A program made the translations under genes and the position numbers. A DNA stretch of 64,000 nt from Botrytis cinerea B05.10 (taxonomy: Eukaryota; Ascomycota; Leotiomycetes; Helotiales; Sclerotiniaceae): contig NC_037323.1 of NCBI RefSeq assembly GCF_000143535.2, positions 1,116,001 to 1,180,000 of the forward strand, read 5' to 3'. Position 1 is the first letter of the stretch; the number at the start of each line of letters is the position of its first letter. Below the pieces are notes generated by a model, which did not search any database, was not told the DNA's origin, and saw only the letters and a program-made list of their open reading frames with translations. Shown here one piece after another: positions 53,985-64,000 of this stretch.

Positions 53985-56774
53985 TTATTGCACATTCAAA
54001 AATAAATCATTCCCCCGTCTCGTGGGCGTCAATCTCGGCAGCCAACCCGGTGTCTTAGGTAAACCGCTGGGATTATCACTATCAATATTGATAGTAATAG
54101 TTTCGCCCGACCCATCGTCTTTAGTATATACGACTGATCTGCCATTCATATCTGTATCTGTACCTGTATTGATATCTTCATTCGAAGAATCAACAGGAGC
54201 TTGTCCCTGAGCTCTTATTTCAGACATGGTAGTCATTTGTGTAAGACGCGGATCGAACGTGAAATTGCGTGTTTCTTGACTGTAAATTGAGGATACTTCG
54301 GGGTCCATGGAAGTGTGGGCCGGGACAGAGAGTGGCTGGGAGGGATTATTGTTGGAGGAGACGGTGGTGGTGGTTGGTTTGTGTAGGGATTGGACGCTAT
54401 CTTTTCTCAAGATTCCGGTAAGTATTTGTGGTCGCCAATGTGGAGATATGATGGTTGGTGAAGTTTGCTTGTGGGAAGAAGTAGTAGAATTGGTATTAGT
54501 ATCGGGAAGAACTCTCCATTTTTGTGATGATTCTGGAGAAGTGGAGAGGCTTAAAGAAGGGGGCGGGGCGCCTCTTTTGCTCCCAATTCCATTCACAGTT
54601 CTTGGACTAACATCCCTCTGTCTAGAAGTTGGTGGTAAGGGTAATGGTATTGGCGGTGGAGGACTCCTTGATGCCAAATCGGTGGGACTGAAAAAGTCAT
54701 TACTTTTTCGAATAGTGATACCAGAGTTGTGAGAGACTGGCGAGAGGAAATTTCCGGGTGATAGTCCTAGAGATGCCATGCGCGTTTTCTGAGCGGCGAT
54801 CTCGGCTTCTTGCCATGGTTTATTACTTTGGGCGGTAGGGGGACGGATAGGTGACTCGATAGATATTGGTGGTGGTGCGGGGAAATTAGTTATGATCGAT
54901 GTGCGGGTACGAGTACGAGAATGGCGTTGGCTTGGATTTCCTTTGATTTTGGGGTACTTGACTGGTGATTTACCGATAACGTTTGATTTGTCAGTTGGAG
55001 ATTCGACGACAGGGCTAAGGTTAGTGTCGCCAGAAAGCTCTTGGGGCTCAGGATTGATAGAATCCATGGTTTCGAAGGATGTCATAGATCCTATCGAAGC
55101 TCTAGAGGTACGATTTTGATCATATGGTCCTACAGGATTGTATGCGGATTTCCCTAGCACGCGGCGAAATGAGGGGTTAGATTGCATGAGTGAGTTTAGC
55201 TTCTCAACTTCATTTGAAGAGGGTCGACGATTGTGGGATTTTGCCGAGTGCGCAGATGAGGTTGTTCTGAGAGGATCCTTGGCAGATGGATTGCGATGAA
55301 CAGAAGGTTTCATTGCATTCTCGGGCCGACGAGGTTGTGAAAAGTTTCTTTGGAGATTAAGGGGGCGTACGTAGAAGCCAGGCTCTACTGAAGGATCCTT
55401 GTAGGAATCGATGATATGTTCTGTTTCGTTTGGCGAGAGTTCACCTTGGAGGCGAGGTGATTGATAATATGCGGAGTCAGGCTGTCGGAGACTCTTCTCT
55501 CTTGATATGGACCCATAGGAGGCCGCATTCCATGGTGCTTCGGATGCTACAGCTGTGCTGCATGAATCTTCATCTTCAAATTGTGTATCCATAGACTGTC
55601 GATTGTTGCCCGTAAATCTTGATGGCTGCAGATAGGCAGCAGTGTGGATCTCGTTAGGGTTTCGCTGGAAAGGGACCTGAAGGGTGAGAGCTGGTCGTTC
55701 GGGCAAAAGTGGAGACGGGCCACGTTGGAATAATTCTTCAGTGTAACCTATAGGGGTTAATGAATTTATTTGGGGGCTTTCAGAGGTCATGGCAAGACCG
55801 ATATTCTCTGGAATAGCGTTCCTTTGAATGAAAGGATCGGGGCTTGGCTGGCCCCCTCTCGAAGGCATTCGAGCCCCCAAAAATGGTCCTATTGGTGTTG
55901 GTCCTCGGGTTGAAATGGAAGCTGGTGATGGTGCCATTGGCTTCGGGATACCGAAGTGAGATTGAGATTTGATGCTCAGAGAAGGTTCTTGCTGGAATGG
56001 GAGATACCCACTATCTCGATTTGCTTGTCTTTTCCGCCTCATACAGGCACACAACAATATAGCACCAATTACCAAAACCACACCACCGACTCCTGCTACC
56101 ACGATTCCAATTATCTGCGCAGTAGATAAAACTGGATTGCTCTTCTCCGGTGATGAATTGGCACTCGTAGCAGCTGCCGGTTGTGGTACCCCTGTCGATG
56201 ATTTTGAATTTGTGGTTGAGCTTGGAGTAGCTATAGTTGTAGCTGTAGGTGCAGTTGTGAGTAAAGTTGTGGCTATTGAATCACTAGCACTTGTCGTTGA
56301 CACTGGAGCAATTTGGACGATACTTGCGGAGCCTGATTGTAAGACGAGAGTTGCTGTAAGAGTGCTATGTGTGTTTGGCAGTGCATTTTTGTCGGAATTA
56401 CACATATTGTATGCTTTTAGTACTGTGTCATCTGCCAGAAGAATTAGAAGCTTCTATGAAGCTAGCCTCGACAACGACTTACTAGAGGAATCATCTCCAT
56501 TACAGAAGCCCACGCTGGCTTCTGACATTATACATTGTACTGCCCCCTCTCCCACCGTGTATGTAGACTTGCTACCATTTTCACACAAGCAGTCAAACGT
56601 GGGTGTTTCGCCACAAACATCTGTTGGATAGTTGTCTTGTACAAAGGACTCGAAGCAAACTTGAGCGCAAGAGGGAATGAAAGTCGTTACTTGAGATGGC
56701 AAAGAAAATTCTGCATTAACACAAGTCGAGAATGTGTATATGAGTATGAGGAGGTTCAATGGTAACATTGCCAT
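53985..56774 (-). CDS. CFEM-domain membrane protein with a long cytosolic tail
   Basis: Two exons, 56774-56483 and 56431-53985, encode 912 residues. A signal peptide (MAMLPLNLLILIYTFSTCVNA) precedes a CFEM-like domain with eight cysteines (SCAQVC, DVC, FDCLC, QC, FC and, across the intron, YNMC). Next is a Ser/Thr/Ala-rich stalk, a membrane helix at about 203-227 ending in Cys and RRKR, then a ~680-residue disordered tail rich in Pro, Ser and Arg with scattered phosphorylation-like sites. CFEM domains are fungus-specific; known roles include haem uptake, adhesion and virulence, and some act as receptor-like proteins. With one TM and a large tail this may be a surface sensor (inference). The start was chosen at the ATG next to the signal peptide. 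Confidence 0.85.
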
Positions 56775-58331
56775 TCTGGGAAACACTGTAGGAATGGGGA
56801 TATCAGCATTGTTTGTGTATATACATTTTCCAAGTTGCTCTGAGCATATTGAAACTTCATGATGCTTGTGACGATAGAAGAGTTGAGGTCATAGTTCTTC
56901 GAGTCACTCAATCCGTTGGACACAAGAGCTCTAAGTCATGGTCTCGATTCAGGTGGCATATGTGTGAGAAGTAAAAGAGCCAGAAATAGATTCTACTGAC
57001 CTCGAAGATGGAAACAAATCACTTTCCGAGTCGTCCAGCGTCTCATGCATCATTATAATACGAATCTAAGATAAACTTCAAAGAAACCCATGGCACTGAT
57101 GATACTGATAGAAGAAAGGGAATAGAAAAAAGCAAGGAAAAAACCCGACTGTAAGGGAATACGTTAGAAGACCGAAGGAAAAAAATGAAATAATGATGTA
57201 GAAAGTTTCCATCAAGAGAAATCAGCGATATGTTCACACAGCACCAAACGACCCCCGCAATGTTACCTTGAAAACCAATAAAGTCTTTCCAACAGCCGGC
57301 TTATGGGCCATAAACATGGCGTCACAATTCTTCAGGTACGATGTGTGAGACTGCATGACACTACCGCTGGACTCAAGATACATAGCCGCTGCCATAATAG
57401 TTAACCCCATGTTTGATGTGATGATAAGCCTCGTTACCTGTATGGTGGTGGTTGTCTAGCTCTGCAAGTAAGCGCTGAAGAAATTAACCCTGGCGGTTAC
57501 AAGGTTGAATCCCCACGTGACCTGACGTAGACCGGGTTGAGCGATGATTGTGATTGTAGAAAGGTATGTACAGCAAAAATATGTTCTTTCGTTGCCGTCT
57601 CTGCTCTCTCAACCTTTCATCGATACGAGTAGATTCTCTTCAAGAAAAGAAGTAAGCGGATCAACATTTCGCCAAAGACAATGGTGTTCCGCACTCGAGA
57701 TAATTGCTACGTCTGCCTCGAGGCCGTTTGCCATATATAACCATCAGAATTATAGATTAACGAGCTACTTTACCCACTTAGGTTCCCTGCCACTGGAGAC
57801 CCCAATGTAGACCCGCCTAGTCTCAGTTCATAATAGGTTGGTTGGTAAGGCGTAAACTACCGAGTATCGTGGAAAATGTTCAACAATCTCATATTTCATT
57901 ATTCCAGTCATTACTCGAGCTTGAGACGGAAATACGGCGCCAGTAATATTGATTGTTCGACGATTCATTGCATTTATTATACGTGTCAGATTTAGATTAT
58001 CTCTAAGTTTATTGCAGTTTATCTTTACTGCGTTCTGAATTCATTCGTTGCAGGTATTTCTGTTTATGAAATCATTCATTATGGTCATTTCCTCGTGATT
58101 CATCCACGATTAGATTTTGAAAGCATGTTTGGCGGCTGTGTATGCAACCCAGAATAAGCCCACTGTAGCGAATCTATTGTCAAGAAATATCCTTGAGAAA
58201 TTGAGCCTCCCATTTAACATGAGCTTATGCATGTATGCAAACGCCTGCTTTTCTCTCAATATTGTGCAAGTAAATTTCAGAAAAAGATATGGGTAATTGA
58301 AGGATTCATATGAAAACTGGACTTGAAAGAA
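56775..58331. other. Gene-free interval
   Basis: Upstream region of the CFEM gene and 3' flank of DBP5. No gene, RNA or notable repeat is supported in about 1.55 kb. Confidence 0.5.
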
Positions 58332-59896
58332 TTAAGACTGTAAGTTGGTTCCAGCACGGCTTGACTTAATGACCTTCTTCACAATCTCCTCCGTCTCATC
58401 CCAATCATCTTGGTTGAGCTTAATAAGATCGATGTTATAATGATTTGCGATTTGGTTGAGTGCATCATAACTCTTTCTGTCGAAGACAAAGCTGATACTG
58501 ACACCGACACGTCCGAATCTTCCGGTTCGACCAATACGGTGAAGGTAGGTTTCTGGGTCTGGCTCTGAATCTGATCGGCCCTTCATAGGGACGTCGTAGT
58601 TGATGACCATAGAGACAGATTGAACATCGATACCTCGGGCAAGAACATTCGTAGTGATGAGAACCTTGGCCTTTCCTTGACGGAAATCTTCAAGTACTTG
58701 ATCACGTTCCGAACCTTCAAAAGCACCATGAACCGCAGCAACTTTGTGCCCTTCCTTTGTCAATCGTTCAGCAATATTACTGGCTGTATCTCTTCGCTGT
58801 AATCTTTATTAGCATCATTATCAAGAAAGCACATTCAGCATCAAATACCTTGACAAAAATGATCGAGGAACCAATTGTCATCAAACCATAAAGCTTGACC
58901 AAAATCTCATATTTCCCGACCTCGTTGGGACAATCCATGAACATCTGCTTAATTCCGGACACAGTAAGTTCATCGCGCTTCAACTTAATCTCATTTGCAC
59001 GAGGCGAAAAATCCTGAGCAAAGCCGTAGACCTCATCGGGAAAAGTCGCGGAAAAGAGTAGGATCTGCTCGACCCGAATCATCCTAAAATTGATTAGGAC
59101 ATGTCACTCGAACTTCAAAGAGACCAGACTTACGACTTAACTCGCATGCACTGGTCTCCGAGACCCTGCTGATCCAACATGTTGTCTGCCTCGTCCAGAC
59201 ATAGAATCTTCATCTGCGATGCGTCGATCGATCTTCTCTTGATCAAGTCCATTACCGTACCAGGTGTGCCTACAACAACCATTGCATTTACTTTAGCATT
59301 TCGCTCCACCGCACCTGGAATGGCTGCCTGTACAGTCAAGCCATCGACAAATTGCCCAATGCTTCTAATGACACCCTCGATTTGGCGGGCAAGTTCGCGA
59401 CTTGGTGCTAAACATAATGCTTGGGGAGTAGTTGGCTTTGAAAAATCGAGACGTGATAAAATAGTGATAACGAACGCGGCAGTCTTTCCTGTGCCTGATT
59501 GTGATTGCGCAATCATATTTGTTGGCGGGTTGCGAAGTAAGAGTGGAAGGGCTTTTTCTTGGATCTTGGAAGGCTTTTTGAAATTCATCGCATAAAGACC
59601 CTTGAGAATCGAGGCATCACTGGTAGGATCGATCAGCCTAGTCTCTGCAAAAGTGAAGCTCACACTTACATTCCCAACTGCTCAAATGTCTCTACAGAAT
59701 ACAAGGGACTAGTTTCATCACCTTGAATATCGCTGAGTTTAACCTCAACCTCATATTGACCGTCCTGGAGAGTACCACCTCCCAAAGGCTCAGTAGCACC
59801 ATCGAGTTGCGCCTCCTCCAAAGGGTTTCCCTCATTTTTTTCTATAGTGGGTGATGCAACCTCATCTGCCCAAGATGTGCTCTTGGATTCAGCCAT
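58332..59896 (-). CDS. DBP5: DEAD-box RNA helicase DBP5 (mRNA export)
   Basis: Four exons, 59896-59670, 59619-59134, 59083-58849 and 58796-58332, encode 470 residues. Motif order is that of a DEAD-box helicase: Q motif, SGTGKT (motif I), LDEADNML (motif II), LFSATFPD (motif III), RGIDVQ and [11 protein letters not shown] (motif VI). [20 protein letters not shown] and [10 protein letters not shown] are typical of DBP5/DDX19. The helicase remodels mRNPs on the cytoplasmic side of nuclear pores with Gle1-InsP6 and Nup159/Nup214. Intron 1 needs the more distant AG (50-nt intron); a nearer TTTTGCAG would leave only 25 nt. The gene is divergent from BZZ1. Confidence 0.95.
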
Positions 59897-60577
59897 TTTA
59901 GAATATTGTGTGGATGTAATAGATTGAAATGCTTGGAATATGATATTTCTTCTTTATCAATGATTTGAGTGCGGGGGAGGGGTAAACTGTTTTGATTTCA
60001 AGATGTTTGATTGATTTGTTGTAAAGGATTACCTAGCAGTGATATTGAGGTATTGAGAAGACGATAAGGGTTGAACTAACTTATAACCGTCTAGTGCCAT
60101 GTTTGCATGTGTTAATCTACACGTGATCCAATGTCAAACCTTCTACTAGCAAATCAGACGAGCAAACAGCCACACACACATAGCCTTACAGCCACAATCG
60201 AGCAGCCAGCTTACCTAATTAGTCACGTTTCGCTGCTTTAGAAAACGTTGGCTTACCCCGGTGTGTTCCGCCCGAATCTAATAAACTCCCAATGTGCCCA
60301 GCCGACCCAACTAATAATAATAATAATAATAAGAATCATGGTAATAATAAGGTACCAACCTAGGTATTAATTATTAGGTACTTCGTACTCCGTAATTTGG
60401 CGGGGCATTTATGCGTACGAGTTATTCATTACGGTTATTGTCCTGATGACATATGTCCAAGAACCAACCTTTATATTCACTCTCTCATTCTTTACTTCTC
60501 TAACTAACATGAACCTTTTCCCTCTTTCGCGTTGTCCATGATACTTAGATTACTGACATATTGTTGCGGTACAAATC
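59897..60577. promoter_or_regulatory. Divergent promoter region, DBP5 / BZZ1
   Basis: 681 bp between opposed ATGs. Contains an ATA/AAT trinucleotide repeat (60312-60332) and TACCTAGGTA-like palindromic fragments near 60352-60385. Role inferred from position. Confidence 0.4.
60312..60332 (+). repeat. AAT trinucleotide repeat
   Basis: About seven TAA/AAT units in the DBP5-BZZ1 intergenic region. Confidence 0.8.
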
Positions 60578-62950
60578 ATGGCGGAGGTTGATATTGCTCC
60601 CCAATTCGGCCTTGAGTTGAAGGTTAGTAGACACGCATCTTCGCATGCTTTCTGGGCCAATGCCTTTTCTGACCTTTGGTGCTTTCGTAGGATGGATTCA
60701 AATCGGCAAATGCTTGGGTAGCCAACGGTATCAACTGGATAGGCAGCGACATAGAAGGATTCTATCGCGAAAGGAGCATCATCGAGAAGGAATACAGCGC
60801 AAAGCTTGCGGCTTTAGCAAAGAAGTATTATGAGAAGAAGACGAAGAAGTCGAGCAGTTTAAGTGTCGGCGACACACCTGTTATGACCCCTGGGTCACTT
60901 GAGAGGTTTGAGATACTATACTAGAAATAGACGTGCAACTGTTAACCAACCGCATGTAGTGCGTCACTAACAACATGGACTACACAACTCACCACTCTCG
61001 AATCTCGCGCAGCGGAACACGATCGTTTTGGAGGAGAATTGATCACGCAAGTGGCAGAACCACTCAAGGTACTTGGAGGACGTTTCGACGAGATAAGAAA
61101 ACGCCACGTTGAATATGCGGAAAAATTGGAAAAGGAGAGAGATGCTACGTATGCGGATCTGCGCAAGATGAAAGGGAAATATGATGCTGCATGTCAGGAA
61201 GTCGAAAACAAACGGAAGAAGGCGGAATCTTCGTTTGATTATTCAAAGACAAAAGCACAAAACGCATACCAACAACAGATCCTCGAGATGCACAACGTCA
61301 AGAATAGCTACTTAATCGCTATAAATGTTACGAATAAACAAAAGGAGAAATACTATCATGAGTATATTCCGGATCTTCTTGACAGCTTACAAGACCTCTA
61401 CGAATCGCGCACAATCAAACTCAATGCCATATGGTCGCTAGCGGCGCAATTAGAAAAGGGGATGCTAGAACGGAGCACAGAGTTTGTCAATCATGTATTG
61501 GTTGAGATTCCAAGAAATCAACCTACTCTAGATTGTATGATGTTTGTCAGACATAATGTAGGAACTTGGCAAGAGCCTCCGGATAAGCCATTCGAACCAA
61601 GTCCTGTATGGCACGACGACGATGCGATGATGGTGGGAGACACTGCTAAGGTCTTTCTTCGAAACGTTCTTAGTAAATCTAAAAATCAACTTGGGGATCT
61701 GAGGAGAGAAGTGGATTTGAAACGACGAGAAGTTGAAAGCACGAAACGTGTGAAGCAGCAAATCAGAGAGGGTAAAGATAAGCGGGACGAAGTCGAAGTT
61801 GTTAGAGCCATTTTTGCTTTACAAGAAGAACTACATCAGGTTGATCACAGAAGGCTGACTGCGGAGGTTGAAACATCAACAATTACGGAAGCCGTGGGAG
61901 ATGTTACGTTAGGCTCGAAGAGTCACAACTTCAAATCTCAAACCTTCAAAATACCCACTAATTGCGATTTGTGTGGTGAACGTATTTGGGGACTTTCGGC
62001 AAAGGGTTTCGATTGTAGAGATTGTGGTTATACGTGCCACAGCAAATGTGAGATGAAGGTCCCAGCTGAATGTCCAGGAGAGCAGACTAAAGACGAGAAG
62101 AAGAAATTGAAAGCAGAACGTCAAGAAGCTGCCAATGCAGTTAAAGCCCCAGGTACAGGTCTTGCAGATAGTGTTGCGGAACTTCCAACCATGAGTCGAT
62201 CTAATACTATGAATTCATTAAGTTCAGGTTATGCTGCTAGTGCACATAGATCCATCTCGGCAAAATCTCCAACCGAGGAAACACCTCCAGATGCGGCGGG
62301 TGATCGAAGAAGAAGCATATCTTCGAGTCTCAAGCCCAGCGGACTTATAAAGAAGAACAGAGTTGTGGCTCCTCCGCCAACAGCATATGTTAGCGAATTA
62401 CCAGGTAGTAGTGTGGCTGACGTATCGGCATCAAAAGAACCGAGAGGGAGAATGTTATATGCGTATGACGCTAATGGTGGCGAAGAAGTCACAGTTAGCG
62501 AAGGCGAAGAAATTACAATCCTCGAACCAGATGGTTAGTGACCCCGCCATTCTTTCTCTAACAAATTACTAACCAATGCTAGATGGCGGCTGGACCAAAA
62601 TCAAACATGGATCCAAGGAAGGTCTAGTCCCCACCGCCTACCTCGAAATTCTACCCCCTTCTTCCCCTCCAAACCCTACGACTAGACCAATCTCTATAAT
62701 CTCCACCTCTGGTTCCTCCATATCCGCTGGTAAGAAGCAGGGCCCAGTTGTGGCACCAAAAAGAGGAGCCAAAAAGTTGAAATATGTAGAAGCACTTTAT
62801 GAATACACGGCGCGGACTGATGCGGAACACAATATGGCTGAAGGCGAGCGCTTTGTGCTTATCAAGGATGATCCTGGAGACGGATGGATGGAAGTTGAGA
62901 AGGGGGGGCACGTGAAGAGTGTACCGGCAAATTATGTACAGATTGTTTAG
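60578..62950 (+). CDS. BZZ1: BZZ1-type F-BAR / C1 / double-SH3 actin-regulating protein
   Basis: Four exons, 60578-60622, 60691-60905, 60960-62533 and 62583-62950, encode 733 residues. Domains in order: FCH/F-BAR with coiled coil (about 1-270; FYRERSIIEKEYSAKLAALA), a further coiled region, a C1 zinc finger at about 409-457 (H...CDLCGERIWG...CRDC...CHSKC), a Ser-rich linker, SH3-1 (about 585-640, interrupted by the last intron) and SH3-2 (about 678-733, ALYEYTA...GDGWMEV...PANYVQIV). Yeast Bzz1 binds Las17/WASP and membranes and promotes Arp2/3 actin assembly at endocytic sites. The first exon (MAEVDIAPQFGLELK) and phases join cleanly. Confidence 0.95.
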
Positions 62951-64000
62951 ATCAATTGGGCGGGATGCGTTGCTTGAAATCTGCATGAGATAGCATAGAA
63001 TGGCATGGGATCGGTGTGAATTTCAAATGGCAGAGTGTAGACTGAGGACTGTGGATTATACGTCGTCAAGGTAGAGTGGAAGATGAAAAAGAATTCTGAA
63101 TTTGTGGAATAACAGGTGAATGCGGAGGTGGAAGCGAGCGTTATTGAATCCTATGAATTTTACCTACCTACTTAGAACCTAGTAAATACCTACTTGTAAA
63201 GAAATGCAGATAAATGAAACCTCAACCCCATTGGGGGTGCCGATATTTAGTATCACACATGTTGCGTTGCCAGGAGTATTGTAGTGCAATATGACAAGTT
63301 TGGGAGGCAAAATAAGTTTGCGCGCTAAAGATCACCTGTTCAAGATAGTGATAAGTGCTCATTGAATCAGGACAGGAGGAGTCAATTACGCGAGATCGAT
63401 TACGCGAATCTTCCTTGTCTTGAAAACTGCGATTGGGGGATTCAGAAATCGAAGAATAGTTGGATTTACAGTTGGAGGTGAGTTGTTGTGGGTATAGAAT
63501 TGCTGGAAGTAACTGCTGTTTTATATGGGAGTATGATCCGCTGATAGTCGTTCGGTTGTGTGAAGTGGATAGGGAGATCGAAGAGGAGAGTGTTTGTGTG
63601 GATATGTAGAGAGATGAAATTGGTGTGTGGAGCAGGTTGAGCTTATAGGAGAGGTTTAATTACGGTTGTGTTTTCGTGTTAATGTTTTTCTTGTCATCTG
63701 ATCAGTTGAAAAAGTTGAGATGGAAGAATATTTGAATTTGGTGAAAACGTTGTGCATATTACAGTGTAGTCACTGGGAACTCAAGTGAGTCAACAGATTG
63801 GCGCTGGCATAAATTTATCCAAATAAATTCTCGAATAGTCCGATGGTAATTCAGAATGAACATAAAAGCTATTATCTTCCATAAATCGAGGGAATATGCG
63901 AGGTGAAAAGAGTCCAACCCGGCATATACCTCCAAACCATCCTTCAGCTTCTGGAGCAAATGAAGAAACTAATTAGTCTTCCGTCGATGGCTCAGCATCT
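62951..64000. other. Gene-free interval at the right edge
   Basis: The 3' flank of BZZ1, then AT-rich DNA to the window end. Short TACCTACC/TAGGTA-like repeats near 63160-63200. No coding sequence is supported; a gene may begin beyond the edge. Confidence 0.5.

Noticed and set aside
55969..56631. 220-codon ORF on + over the CFEM gene
   Set aside because: Antisense shadow of the CFEM/TM coding exons, including the hydrophobic stretch.
59644..59669. 25-nt intron in DBP5 ending at TTTTGCAG
   Set aside because: Too short for splicing; the AG at 59621-59620 gives a 50-nt intron and restores the conserved DBP5 sequence.

Overview
The window is nuclear DNA from a filamentous ascomycete. The genes carry short introns (about 50-200 nt) with GTAAGT/GTATGT-like donors and CTAAC branch sites, and several genes have fungus-specific architecture (Bzz1 F-BAR protein, CFEM protein, fungal-type DSN1 and NUP85). 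Gene content and style suggest a leotiomycete close to Botrytis/Sclerotinia; that placement is inference from general resemblance. No transposon, rRNA, tRNA or CRISPR array was found.

Layout. Left (1-12.5 kb): tail of an unknown gene, a PY-motif membrane protein, TFIIH subunit TFB5, mitochondrial ribosomal protein uL16m, the clamp-loader large subunit RFC1 and a Kv-beta-type aldo-keto reductase. Middle-left (12.5-31.8 kb): an 11-knuckle CCHC protein, a dienoyl-CoA isomerase, a large isochorismatase-AlkB-GST fusion protein, a RAD51-paralogue-like protein, cytochrome c oxidase subunit 7a, TAF8 and the MGS1/WRNIP1 ATPase. Middle (32-42.5 kb): RACK1 with an intronic U24 box C/D snoRNA, two small hydrophilin-like genes, gamma-tubulin and NUP85. 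Right (45-64 kb): kinetochore protein DSN1, an NmrA-like reductase, an orphan RS-rich protein, a CFEM membrane protein, the mRNA-export helicase DBP5 and BZZ1.

Much of the window is housekeeping machinery for DNA and chromosomes: RFC1, MGS1, a RAD51-like protein, TFB5, TAF8, gamma-tubulin and DSN1. Four promoter regions of these genes contain ACGCGT/ACGCGA (MluI cell-cycle box type) motifs. All exon structures were worked out by hand from splice signals, reading-frame continuity and family conservation; the chosen exons sum to multiples of three.

Most notable: (1) a single open reading frame joining an isochorismatase fold whose catalytic Cys is Ser, an AlkB-type dioxygenase with intact HxD...H...RxxxxxR residues, and a GST-like domain; (2) a U24 snoRNA candidate inside the RACK1 intron, with a perfect 10-bp external stem, the same host relation as in yeast; (3) a zinc-knuckle gene in which six of eight introns interrupt the knuckle at nearly the same place.
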